From Bidens hawaiensis (taxonomy: Eukaryota; Streptophyta; Magnoliopsida; Asterales; Asteraceae): a DNA stretch of 64,000 nucleotides. The notes beneath the pieces were generated by a model that saw only the letters and a list, made by a program, of their open reading frames with translations, was not told the origin of the DNA and did not search any database. The stretch spans positions 1 through 64,000 of the forward strand of contig JAIQDT010000302.1 of the NCBI GenBank assembly GCA_021521415.1, read 5' to 3'. Below, in pieces: positions 45,501-57,324 of this stretch. Both the position numbers and the translations under genes were made by a program. Every line of letters starts with the position of its first letter. Within the stretch, counting starts at the first letter, position 1.

Positions 45501-48500
45501 CATTAGGAGCTTTGCTCTTAACATCATAATAAACTCAAAGAAGCGTGCACCCCGCACCTCTTAGCTTGTTTAATGTATATTATAATTTACATTGGTTGAC
45601 AAGTCAATCCTATATTCCTATTACACTAAAATATCTAACATTTGTGTTATTGTGTGTGTGTGTGTGTATTCTTAGTTATTATGTAGCGAAATGGTTTTGG
45701 TTGTTTGATTAACATTTTATTCTTTCATAGGAGAGAATCTAATGATACTACAAAGTGAGCTAAAACATCAAAGGAAACTTGTGAGGAACTTGAAAAAGAA
45801 GTCTCTTTGGTCCAAAAGTCGCGAAGAGGTACAATTTAATATATATTTAATATTATGTCACAATTTCAAATGAGTCAAATGTTTTGAATACGCTAGACAT
45901 GCAACTTCCTATATCGTTTTATTCCGAGAATTAGGTTATTATCATAATAAAATTGTTTTTTAATCATTGTTAGCATCAACATATTCATATTATTATTATT
46001 ATTATTATAATTATTATTATAATTATATCTTGTGGTTAGTAGGTTATGGAGAAGCTTGTAGATGTTGTCACTTTCATCCACCAAGCAATTGCAGAGGCTT
46101 TTGAAGAGAACGGTATTTACATACTTTATCTATATCGGTTGTAACGGGTTCGGGCCAATATTTGGGTTGACCAGGAAATTATAGAAGTTGTAAGCATTTG
46201 AGTACATTTTAGGTTATTTCTAAGGTGACTTTCGATGCAATATAAGGAAGTTGTAATATGATGATATGTTATAATTTTTTTATGTTACGGGTGTGTTTTC
46301 GTTTTCAGGTGCAATTTCAGCAAAGTATGATAAGGAGAGTAACAAAAAGGGGCCTGAAAGATTAGGTGTTGCTGGTCTGGCTTTACACTATGCCAACTTA
46401 ATAACTCAGATGGACAACATTGTAAGCGCAATTATTATAGTTTCATGGCTATATGTATGTGTGTTTGTGTGTGTATGTAAATGGGGTTTAATATTTTTTG
46501 TAGGCATCTCGACCTACGTCGTTACCTCCAAATATGAGGGACACTTTATACAATGGATTACCAGCCAGTGTCAAGGCGGGTCTACGTTCTCGCTTACAAG
46601 CTCTTGATTCTAACGAATCGGTAAGTAATCTCCCGTATAACCGTATAGTTTGTTACTTTATTTATTTCTAGGGTGAAAGTCTCACTCGTGTAATTATTAT
46701 TAGGGCTGTAAATGAACTGAACCGAACGAAGCCTTGTTCATGTTTGTTCATTTAGCATTAAACTTGTTCACGAACGCTAACCGAACGGAAAATCTTGTGC
46801 GTGTTCGTTTGTTAAGGAATTCAACATGTTCACTAACGCAAACGAACATAAATGAAAAATAAAAATAAAAGCGGTATTGTTAATCCAAAAAATTACACAT
46901 AATCATCTTAATTAAATATAACGTTAGCACTGGAGATTATAATAATCATAAACATAATCATACCCCAACCGATGGTTTTTATCTGATAGTGTCAACGAAG
47001 CAAAAGTTATATTTGTTGTTAGTTAAAGCAAGACTTAATAAAACAAACATTAATGAAATGAACTGAACATAAACAATAGAATTATAAAATTTAAATGTAA
47101 TTGTTAGGTTAGTTATTACAAATAAGATATTATAAAAATATAAAACAAACCTTTAACTAATAAACATAAACAAGCGAACGTAAACGAACATAAATAAACA
47201 CATTACGGAACGTTCACGAACACAAATGAACAAACGTAGCCTCTGTTCATGTTCATTCATTTAACTAAATGAACAAAATTTGTTTGTGTTCGTTCATTTA
47301 TTAAACGAACGAACGTAAACGAACTTCCCACCGAACGGTTCACGAACTGTTCGCTTTGCGTGTGCAGTTACAGCCCTACTTATTATATATCAGTTTGGGT
47401 TATATTTTCATCTCTTAACAGTTCAAACAATACAAATTAGCTTCAAGTCACATAAATTGTATATCAAATTTTTAATGCATAAAATCTCATAAACCATCTC
47501 ATACAAAAACTCAGATTTATCGGATGCATATATTGCATATCAAATTGACAGAAACTCTTTTTAAAAGTTGTAAATTATAAAGTTTAATCCGATGCATATA
47601 TTGTGGTTTGTTTCAGATGGCGATGCCTAAAATTAAGGCAGAAATGGAAAAGACTCTTAACTGGCTCGTTCCTGTGGCTACTGATACCACCAAGTATGTT
47701 TTTATACTCGTGTTTTATCTTTTACGTGAATCTCTCTTTCTATGTTTACTAGCATATCACTCGTTATTTTCTCGTGTTGGCAGAGCACATCAAGGTTTCG
47801 GCTGGGTTGGTGAGTGGGCAAATACTGGGTAGGTTTCACGTTCTAATAACGTTCTTTCTTTTTTTACTTTTTGAGAATTTTTAAAACATTGCAATTTGCG
47901 TTGATACCAAAAGGAATAATATTATCGCTTAGGGGTGTAAATGACCTGAGCTTCACCAAGCTCGGGCTCGGCTCGTTTAACTTATGAGAGTTCTCAGTAG
48001 CTTTCAAGAGCGAAGCAGTTAATTATTTATTTATTATTTTAACTATTTTATTTATATATACATATATAATTATCTTTTTAAACAGTTTTTATTTTATATA
48101 TACATTATATATATATTTTAGGTCTAAGCTCGGCTTATGAGTAATTTTAAAGGGAGCTACACTCATTTACTATTTACTTAGTTTTATTTTTTTTTATTTA
48201 TATGTATTATATCTATATAGTTATAAATTTAATTATATATTTAAGTATTTAACTTAATTTTTATATTTTATTATGTAATTATTTTAAAATATATACGAAT
48301 AACAGTCTCGCTTAGGCTTGTGGTCGAGCTCATTGACTAAACGGGCTCGAGCTCCTTTAAGCTCGGCTCAGTTCGTGCTCATATATCAAACAAGCTCCAG
48401 GCTCGTTTAAGCTCAGCTATATTCAAGCTTTTAGCAAGTTGATATTATGCTCGCTTAATTAATGTTCACCACTTTTGATTCAAACAGAAACGAGTTCGGG

Positions 48501-48935
48501 AAGAAAACCGCAGGAAGTAACAATATAATCCGACTACAAACACTATATCACGCGGACAAACAAAAAACGGACCGATACATACTCGATTTAGTTATCTTAC
48601 TACACCGTTTAATTAGCTGCGTGAGATACCGAGACAAAGTACCAAGATTCACCCCAACCCGACCCCCTATCTCAAAAGCATCATTGACCCTCCATCCCGA
48701 CGGTGAAAGTCAACCGCTCAACATCTCAGTAGATGACAAAAATCTTTTGGAACAAGTGACAAAACGGTCAACTGCAGTCCCCGGAGTCAGCAAAAGCCAA
48801 GAGTTTGTGATCGCGAAGAAAAAGAAGCGAGTTTTTGCTTCGAGTAGAAGCATGGGGAGTTCTCCTCCAAGAGATTTGAAGTATGCAAATGCAAATATGT
48901 TGGATGTGTTAGATGGGTTAGATACAACTTTTTGA
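42563..48935 (+). CDS. PSK SIMULATOR-like protein (DUF3475 and DUF668), 12 exons
   Basis: Proposed exons: 42563-42637, 43136-43449, 44198-44290, 44376-44464, 45097-45190, 45731-45828, 46043-46112, 46309-46421, 46504-46620, 47617-47693, 47784-47828, 48488-48935, all with GT-AG borders. The protein starts MGGVC, a likely N-myristoylation signal. DUF3475 (VTILAFEVANTIVKGSNLMQ, STDMKELLRIAASDKR) and DUF668 (RLGVAGLALHYANLI, PASVKAGLRSRLQALD, EKTLNWLVPVATDTTKAHQG) follow, then a Ser/Lys-rich tail ending VLDGLDTTF. Arabidopsis PSI proteins promote growth in the phytosulfokine and brassinosteroid context. The N-terminus is shorter than in PSI1 and the join of exons 1 and 2 is the least certain. In exon 4 (near 44413) one base appears to be missing, which gives TGA soon after. 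Without it the rest reads well, so it is either a recent null allele or a sequence error. Expected length is about 540 residues. Confidence 0.88.
42712..43070. repeat. GTTCGTTTA-type repeat in intron 1
   Basis: It starts TAGGCATGTAAACGAATTG and is built of GTTCGTTT/AAACGAAC words. No matching right end is seen. It resembles 43480-43860. Confidence 0.6.
43480..43860. repeat. GTTCGTTTA-type repeat in intron 2
   Basis: It shares AGTGTTAATAACTTTTTAGG and the order of flanking words with the intron 1 copy. The remainder of intron 2 (about 43970-44130) is a GGGT/CCGAAC-type repeat. Confidence 0.6.
44510..44900. repeat. GGGTCGGGT-type repeat in intron 4
   Basis: It begins TTAGGTCTGGCAAACTGGCG and continues with GGGTTTGGGTCA and GGGTCTGGGTCA words. 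No clear right terminus. Confidence 0.5.
46701..47378. mobile_element. MITE-like GTTCGTTT element in intron 9
   Basis: The ends TAGGGCTGTAA (46701-46711) and TTACAGCCCTA (47368-47378) are perfect 11-bp inverted repeats, and the first 20-30 bp beyond them are also partly inverted. The interior consists of degenerate GTTCGTTTA/TGAACGAAC words. It makes intron 9 the longest of the gene. Confidence 0.8.
47930..48460. repeat. GCTCGGCTCG-type repeat in intron 11
   Basis: It starts TAGGGGTGTAAATGACCTGA and uses GGCTCGTTTAAGCTCGGCTC-type words on both sides of an AT-rich core. The right end is lost. Confidence 0.65.
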
Positions 48936-50188
48936 GCTGTTGGTGCAACCATTTTTGGTTCGTGATATATATATTTGGTATGATGAATTAAATGTATATG
49001 TATATATATATAAATTTATTGTATAAGAGGGTTGAAGTTGGTTATCAAAAAGGAGGAAATATTTGTTTTGAAGCTGAAATAATAATTAGTTTAATTACAT
49101 ATTTGGTTGTGGTGGTAAAGATGGTTTAGTTTCAAAATAGTAATTATCCCCACTAGTGATGGATTGTAAATATATATTTGGTGGTTAAAAAAAAAGTCTC
49201 GAGTTCTAGTCGGTTGTAAATATATATTTGCGCCGGAAGCTGCAAAGTCTTAATTTCGAGTCTGGTCCCTGCAGTGAGCCTTCGAGCGACAGGGTTTTCC
49301 TCGGAACAGGATATGGTGGTGCGCTTGGGCTATCCAGCGTTATCTACGTCTCTATGATAACGTGCGTATGAGGCCGTCTTTTACCATTCAGATCGCACCA
49401 AGAATCCCAAATGTAAATTCGTTTCGAATTTCGGAATCGAATTCTAGCCTGTTGTCAATTCAATTCGAAAGCCGAATACAAAATGGGAATTGATAAAATT
49501 TTTGTTTTGCAAGTATTACTTGAATATTGAAATGAATAGCGAAGAGAATAGGTTACATCCATTATTGGATATCTTGCCATTGGTTTCCATCCAAGGGTAA
49601 GATGCCATTGTTATAAACGACCCAGATCCAAAGTGTTTGTTTGGGAGTGGTTTGATTAATATTATTTATTTATTTATTATATTTGTATTTGTTTGTTTCT
49701 CTTTCAAATATGCAATAAATTTAAGCTGATACGTGGCTTTTTTGTCACAGACACGTCGCATTTTGTTTTCAAGTTAATATATTATAAGTTATAATAATCA
49801 ATCTTATTACAAGTGATGGTAACTTGAGAGTGAACTTTAATTAGTTAAAATGAAAGTGATCCATGTACGTAGCATGTTAGAGTAGAGGTGCACAAACCAA
49901 GTATTGAAATGGATCGCGAACTGAACCGGGTTTATGTCCAACTCTTAGGTTATAGGGATGTTAAAAAGTAGTCACCAATCGAAGGCATAGGTATACGCAT
50001 CAGTCATCACTCATAGTTCACACAATGTACCACCTCGATGGTGTTTTCATTTTCACTCAGTGTTTTTATGTGGATTCGGAAGCGCTATTAAATGGTTCCG
50101 TAATTCATTAATTAAAATCAGTATGTATCACCAAAAGGTTCAAAGAAACCTTTTACACCGATAAAAACTCAATAACTAACAATGTAAA
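48936..50188. other. Intergenic region after the PSI-like gene
   Basis: 3' flank of the gene, then AT-rich sequence. At about 49180-49400 there is a GC-richer stretch with a TTTCGAGTCTGGTCCC box B-like motif, possibly SINE-related. Short GTTCG-free sequence follows. No gene was seen. Confidence 0.5.
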
Positions 50189-52679
50189 TGTGGCATCCCT
50201 CGATTTCGGGTCAAATTGTATTTATTTTGTATTTGTTTTTATGTTGTAAACAGACCCGATTTATATCCCGAACATTTCAAATATATAAAATATTGGATTT
50301 TATGTTACTAAAACATTCCCGCTTGTCTAATTTGAAAAACCCCTTTTACGGATTCGAAAACGGACTTAAAACGCTCAAGATACATCAAAAACGAACTTCC
50401 GGACGCGAACCGACGTGCCGACCAGCAGCAGATTAGCAGCAGCCCCATTTTTGTTTTTTTTGTTATTTTGTGACTTGTCTTGACCCCTCTTGCATGCAAA
50501 CTTTGATATCACACCCCATGCTTGACCCTTTCAACACACCCTATATACACCCATATCCCCTTCATTAATCCTTGCTCATTCATCTCTTTCTCTTCCAATT
50601 CTCAAGCATTCAAAGGTGTTCTTCATATTTTTTTGGCAGTTTGACTTTCCAAAGTCAAACTGACCATAGTCTTACATTATAATCAACTTGTTAACACTTA
50701 TTTATACTTGAAGATTGTTATACAACATATATATATAGCACTCTTTGTACCTTCGGTGGGCATTTCTCCGGTCTCGATCAGTTAAGTGTCCGGCCCATAA
50801 GACAAAGCTACATGGAGGACTCGTAGTAGTCCTTGATTATATATATTTTCCGCATCTAACTATCAAACTTGTTATACTTGTTTAACTTATGCTCATCTTA
50901 GTTCTATTTTACATTTTGAGTTCCATGGTTATGGGTTTGTAGAGACTAGCCTCGGTTATTCCGTAAATAGCTCCAAACCGGAAGCCGAACTCTTGTTTAC
51001 TAGTTTGTTTAAATAGTTGTATAAACATGTTTTATGTAAGATTTGAGTTTCTAAAATCATTTTAATTAGTTCTGTGGTTATGGGTTTGTAGAATCTAACC
51101 TCGGTCTTATCCCGAAACAAGATCCGAACCGGAAACCGAACTTTCGTTTAAAAACTTTGTTGTTGACTTTTTGTATGTAAGACTTTGGTATTATTATTTA
51201 TAAATTATTTTACAAGTTCTATGATGTTTGGACATGTGGTAACCATTCTTGGCCTTATTCCAAGATAAAAACCGAACCAAACCGAACTAAACCAAGTTTA
51301 CTCGCTTAAGACACACAAGCGTGTTTTTAACCATTAAAGCTTATATAATTCTTTAAAAATACTTTATAAACTGATTTTAATTATTTTCACAAAGTACTCG
51401 GAATGTTGAATCCAACTTGATCCTATAACAAAGTTTGGACCGACTAAATCGAACACTCGCTTAACGGGCGTTGTTAGTTCTAAAACAATAAGAACTACAT
51501 ACTTGGTTAAGTCTCTTTAAGATTTATTGAGTTATCTCATACATTTATTTTTTTAGGAAAGTTGACTTTGGGTTTGGTCAAGTCACCAAGACCCGAACCG
51601 ACTACCCGAACACTCGTTAAAACCCGTTTTAGTATCTATATTATAAAGGGACTTGCTTTCTTGCATTTTTACCCACCTTATTACTTAACATAACTTGAGT
51701 AAAATTAAGGGCTAGATACTTTAACCCGGTTTCGAGCAAACTTACATTTTTAAAGGACTATTATTATAATTTCTTAAATATTTACATTTTAAACCTTAAA
51801 CTTTAAATTGTTTACATTTCTTATCATTTATTTTCGTTTAAAGACTTCCAAGACAACTTTTCTAATACAAGACTTCTTCTCCTTTAGGCTTCGTTCGTTA
51901 AACTCATCGTTCCGGTTAATCTCCAAATCATCAAATCTTTCAAGTTTATTTCTTGAACGTGAGTACTTTCATCCCCCGTTTTCACTCTTTTATATTTTGG
52001 GGGTGACATTGCAAACTTATTCAAATCCAAATGATTTATACTTGAGTCTTAAACCACAAACTTTATTATATACTTTACTTAAATAAATGCTCGATTTGGT
52101 GATTATATGCTTATATGCTTGAGTGCTAATGTGTTTACCGCTTTTGGATGGTTGATTCATAAATCCGAGTATATCTGACATCCCCTTATAAAAAGGTGTC
52201 GTTAATGTACTCTTATTACCGATTTCATACAAAATCCGAGTATATTTGGCATCCCCTTATAAAAAGGTGTCGTTAATGTATTCTTGTTAACGATTTCATT
52301 TATCTAAATTGTTGCTATTATTTATTGTTTTGTATACAAGTTGTGGAATTTCATATTATATATCTATTGTTCAAAAACTATGAAATTGCTCACCAACCTT
52401 TGTGTTGACAAAATCTATTTATGCAATGTTACAGGTTTGACTTTAAGTTGACTCGAGGACTTGAAGAAAAAAAACGTTACCGAGGCTATTAGGATATTAG
52501 CAAAACGAACATTATATTATTTACTATGATTTGAATTCGTTTATTGTATGAACAAGTTATGTGACTCTTTGTGTTTTTATGAATTTAAATGAGTTGATTA
52601 AATATTGTCACTTAATAGTGTCGTGTGCGATGAACAATCGGTTGCGCCCCGACGTTTCCGTCATGGTCGGGGTGTGACA
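50189..52679 (+). mobile_element. Solo LTR S5 (gypsy type)
   Basis: It runs from TGTGGCATCCCTCGATTTCG to GGTCGGGGTGTGACA, flanked by GTAAA (50184-50188 and 52680-52684). It is 2,491 bp with no internal region. Module 1 is at 51957-52010 and the hairpin CAAC..GTTG at 52394-52407. The repeated TCCGAGTATATYTGGCATCC (52165 and 52236) is a short internal duplication. Confidence 0.93.
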
Positions 52680-54614
52680 GTAAACAACCTGAACCCTATT
52701 TAAAACAAACACAAAATAGATAAACATGGAATGTAGATAACATCAAAATAATAAAAGGTAATCTAATCAAATTAAAGATCACATTTTGATATTCCTGTAT
52801 CATTTTCAGTTTTTCACGATACCTTTCAACCATGGAAATACTATCGTACACTATTGCACTCTTAAAAAAAATACATATATAATAGGATGGGTACACCTTA
52901 TAGCACTTAAGGCACAACAACACACAAGAGAATACTTGGTTCCCAACAATCTCGATGCATTCGCCCCGAGCAAGGACACCACAGCGGTTGCGCTATGCGT
53001 GGTGTTACGTTCCCTACAACACGGCGTCTCTACATTAGCCTTCAAGTCTTGCGGAGTGACCATACCCCATGTCGTATGGGTGGATGGTGGAATTTGATTT
53101 GGATCCAAAAGATTTTACATGAACCTAATATACGCATCCGAAAATCATATTAAACATAAATACTTGAACATGACTAACACTTTCGGAGTTGATGCAAACA
53201 CAACTCACGTAACAAGATAATAGACGGTGTTTTGAGAAGTGAGAACCTCAATCCCATCCATTAATCATTATCATCTTTTTAACGGTTTTTTGGATTATTG
53301 ACGAGTTACTAACCTACCCAAGAATCTTCATAAGCAAGAAATTGTGAGGTGCTAGGATGACATGCCTCCGAAGAAAAGCCTGTACATCAGTCTACCTTAG
53401 CAATCCCGGCCCAAAGACTACTCGCCCCAGAAGTAAACCGCATCATAAGTGAATAAAAAACTCTCGGGCCCAACTTAAAACGGTATTTTATTATTATTAT
53501 TTTTTTAAGAGGTGGGACCGGAACCCTTCCATTATTATTGCATCTAGTTACATTGTGACTGTACAAGATAAGTACTAAATTAAGGATGACTTTTGTGGAT
53601 TAGATGACCAGGTTCCATGCATAATGGGGCCCATTATTTAAGGCGACCTCACGATACCGTTGGAAGACGGTAACAGAAACTCCATTATTTTATTAGTTAT
53701 TATATAGTTAATTTTTCAAGTTACGTACATTGATGTCATCCACTTACAAACTAACATCTGGCAATTCTGAAATTGATAATTGGCATATAAATTGAAGACG
53801 TATCAGTTTTTAGGGCTAGTAATTCGTGTCTTAACAGGTTTAACAGATATGAAGTGACGCGCAAAACAAAAGTATAAAACATGAATACGACTTGTTTAAC
53901 TAATTTATATGTCATGACTATAAGACAGTTTTAAGTTTCATATACCAATAAGGGAATATAATGGAGTCTAGCCTACTAATTTCAATACTTTAAGAAAATT
54001 AAAAAATCACATACCGCACTTTTTTGCTTAACAGGTCTTATCGTGTATTTAACAGGTACCCAATTGTCAGCCCGGTCCTGTTTTGTCTGTCCAATTAATT
54101 TGTCTATTTTATTAAAAAAAGGAAAAAAAGAAAAATAAACAAAACAATAGGCTATTTAGACAACGATTTGGTTCGTTAAACAAGCTCTAATTTGTGTTAA
54201 ATCATTTAGGGTCGTCTCCATATCCATACAGGTTTTTATATTATTTTTTTAGCCGGTCATATGTAACCAATGACTTAATGAACGGTTATGTTCGTTTTTA
54301 CATTCACAAACAAATAATAATGCTAATGCAATTACATTTTAATGAAATTGTTAATTGAAAAGTACCCAAAAAAAAAAACCCTTAGAAAATAAATAAATAA
54401 TGAACAACAGATTTTGAAAGAAAATAAAAATCTACAAACCTAGTACTTTTACTCACCAATTGCATCACAACATTTTACTCACCAATTCAATACACATATC
54501 TGATGCATGTTCCGGTGTTTTGTGGTGTAGGATGACTCCTTTTGTAACAAAGCTAACATGTGTTGTTTTGTGCATGATTCTGAAAGTGCGTTTAGCGTAT
54601 GGTTGATCAATAAT
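52680..54614. other. Intergenic, unassigned
   Basis: Mostly AT-rich. A GC-richer patch at 52890-53100 is open in both directions (52786-53097 plus, 52851-53108 minus), but neither translation is recognisable. Nothing else found. Confidence 0.45.
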
Positions 54615-55154
54615 CAAGTCATTAACTGAAAATCGACGAAATTTAATCGAAATTTACTTAAAAACCGATTCACCAAAAACCGAATTAACCGAAAAAAGGT
54701 TATCGGTTATTTTTTGGACTCTCGGTTAACCGAACCGATTATACATAAAAGGTTATAATAAATTAAGTGTCCGTGTTCTCGGTTAACTGAACCGATGTCC
54801 ATTTTTAAATAAACGAACATGAACATAAATATTTGTTCGATTAAGTGTCCATGTTCTTTTAAAGTTAAATGAACGAACACGAATATGCCCGTGTTCGTGT
54901 TGATTCAATTCGTTTATAGGCTTTCATTATTCACATTGATGATACATAAGTTATAAGTCTCAATCTCTAGGCTCTGCCGATTTTATTTGTGTTCGTGAAC
55001 CGTTCGTGAACATATTAATTTCCTTAATGAACTAACACGAACATAAAATCTCGTTCGGTAAGTGTTCGTGAACCGTTCATGAACACATTATTTTATTAAC
55101 GAACGAACATGAACAGGGCATTGTTCGTGTTTGTTCGGTTCATTTACGGCCCTA
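54615..55154. repeat. Composite degenerate repeat ending TTTACGGCCCTA
   Basis: The left part (to about 54795) uses AACCGA/TCGGTT words. The right part uses GTTCGTGTTCGTT words and ends GGTTCATTTACGGCCCTA (55154), the mirror of the TAGGGCTGTAAATGAAC start of the intron 9 element. Confidence 0.65.
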
Positions 55155-55958
55155 ATAATATGCTATTATCCGTAACAATCATATTCCTTTAATGATATTA
55201 TATTCTAATACTTCAAAATAATATATTTATTCATTTTCTTTAACCATTATTTTCTTACTTTTGGATATTTCATTCCACTAGTTACATATATTAATTAATT
55301 TAGAACAGCAGTGATTTAATATTCTCTTATGTTGCTAGCTTTGATAGTTAGTTCTTTACCTGTTAAAAGTTAAAATTGAGTTTATGAGTAACTTTTAATG
55401 TATATTTTGGAAGTAACATGTACAACCTAATTGTTTATAAAATTCATTTTGTTTGATTTTAGTAAAATTTTTTAACAAAGGTCAAAAACATTTAGTCCAT
55501 GTTAAAACTAATTGAATTAAACCGAATAACTACTAACAATCGATTAACAAAAACCGAAAGATTATTGTTTTTTAATAGTTGAACGCTTGAACTATTTAGA
55601 GCCAACTCAAATTGTGTACACTAGGGAAGAGATCGGTACCGTACCGGTACCAACTGGTCACGGTCCCGAAAATCGTAAATTTTTGGTACCGGTACCTAAG
55701 GTAAAAAATTCAAAAAATACCGGTACCGGTCCCGATACCGAAACTTAAAACTTTGACACCGACCAATTTCGATACTGGTACCGAATTTGCTCATTCATAG
55801 TGTACACCTTACTTTAGCGGGTCTTAATAAATGCCTATGAAGTTCAATTTAGTGTTTTGAATTAAAATTTAAATTTAGTGAGATCAAATACATAGACTTA
55901 ACCCAAAATTAGCTAAACAAACCTTTTCATTGGTCTAAATTAAGGAATCAAAAAGTCA
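55155..55958. other. Intergenic, with a GGTACC-rich patch
   Basis: AT-rich. The part at 55635-55795 contains many GGTACCGG and ACCGGTACC words. No gene. Confidence 0.5.
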
Positions 55959-55966
55959 CACGTGGC
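55959..55966 (+). promoter_or_regulatory. G-box-like CACGTGGC
   Basis: ACACGTGGC, the core of ABRE/G-box elements bound by bZIP and bHLH factors, lies about 360 bp upstream of the J-protein start codon. Its relevance is inference. Confidence 0.4.
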
Positions 55967-56215
55967 AAATAAGAACAAACGAACATGGGCCGACCTGAAC
56001 TGGCGGTGGACGGCGGTTTAGATTCCCGTGGTCTCCGGCGCCGGAAACACCGCCACCGTCACGAAATTATAATCAATAATAATAAAAATAATAAATTCTT
56101 ATTCTTTATTATAACATATTCTTATTTAATTATTTATTTCCAATTATATTCCAACAGATAAACAAACTTCCATTTGGATAAATATTCCACGTATTCACCC
56201 CCCATCTCCTCCGCC

Positions 56216-56223
56216 TATAAATA
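56216..56223 (+). promoter_or_regulatory. TATA box of the DnaJ11-like gene
   Basis: TATAAATA, 99 bp before the start codon, followed by a C/A-rich leader. Transcription would start near 56250. Confidence 0.75.
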
Positions 56224-56321
56224 CCTCCACCCCCAATTCCCAAAACCCTAATTACTTATTCAATTCACATTCAAACTCTAAATTCAACATTCAACAAATC
56301 ATTTCTTCAATTCGATCATCA

Positions 56322-56774
56322 ATGGCGGTTTCATCAGCTTCTTCACTCTTCACTTCCCCCAATTCCACCTTCACTTCATCCTCATCTTCACAATCACACT
56401 CACTTCCAGTTTCCGTCAAATTCAAACGATCCACCGTCACCGCCGCCTACGCCACCGCCGAACGGCCGGAAACAGTCAGACCGTACCGTACAGGTGGAGC
56501 TAGTTCGTTATACGACGTGCTCGGAGTACGAATCGGAGCAGATATGCGGGAGATTAAGTCCGCGTACCGGAAACTAGCTAGGGTTTTGCATCCGGACGTC
56601 GGGTCCGGTGACTCGTCGGCGGATGAGTTTATGAAAGTGCACGCGGCTTATTCTACGCTGGCGGATCCGGAGAAACGAGCGGTTTATGATCGGAATTTGA
56701 TGAACCGGCGAGCCGGAGATTCGTTTCCGGTCGGGTATAAGAGCCGGAGATGGGAGACTGATCAGTGTTGGTAG
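56322..56774 (+). CDS. Chloroplast J-domain protein, DnaJ11 type
   Basis: An intact single-exon frame of 150 residues. Residues 1 to about 45 are Ser/Thr-rich with few acidic residues, a typical chloroplast transit peptide. The J-domain covers about 62-126 with the HPD triad at 90-92 (ARVLHPDVG), the part that stimulates Hsp70 ATPase. The tail ends RRWETDQCW, a signature of the small DnaJ11 group. These proteins work with stromal Hsp70 in stress and protein quality control. Family length is about 125-165 residues, so this copy is complete. The ATG (AATCAATGGCG context) is the first after the TATA box, and the frame has no in-frame stop. Third positions are G/C-rich compared with the surroundings. 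Confidence 0.95.
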   Translation: MAVSSASSLFTSPNSTFTSSSSSQSHSLPVSVKFKRSTVTAAYATAERPETVRPYRTGGASSLYDVLGVRIGADMREIKSAYRKLARVLHPDVGSGDSSADEFMKVHAAYSTLADPEKRAVYDRNLMNRRAGDSFPVGYKSRRWETDQCW

Positions 56775-57324
56775 AATATGGACCGTTGGATTTGTAAATA
56801 TGGAGATTATTATTAGTGGCTGATCTCTCAATGCTTTGATAGATTTTGGAATCAGAGTATTAGGCTAGAGATTAGGGTTATTATGGTATTCGTAACCAAT
56901 AGTATGTTAGATTTTTTATTGCCGTTTAAAGTATCTTGTATCTAAATTCAGATGATTTAGTAGTTTACTTACTATTTATATAAAGGAACTAATACATGTT
57001 AACCACTAACACGGAACCTAAACACATGTTGCAAATTTACTGAATTTATGGAAGTACCCCTGTGCATCAAATTAGTAGCAACAGAGATCCAATCTTGAAT
57101 TAACCATAATACAAAAACAAGCGACTTTTATAGGAACCTATTTAACCTATGCCAAAACTTTTACCGAGTTTCCGTGAAGAGAACATACAAAACTTTTAAC
57201 TGCCCAACAAAACAAGCAAATTTAATTGAATATTTAGACATCATCACTAGGGCCGTCTTCAAAAATGCCAAAAAAAACAAGGTTCGGGACATGAAAAACA
57301 AAAGGCCCTAACATATATATATAT
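56775..57324. other. 3' flank of the DnaJ11-like gene
   Basis: Probable 3' untranslated region to about 56970, then AT-rich sequence. Nothing else recognised. Confidence 0.5.

Noticed and set aside
49180..49400. A SINE or tRNA gene
   Set aside because: A box B-like TTTCGAGTCTGG is present, but no box A at the right distance, no poly(A) tail and no target duplication were found.
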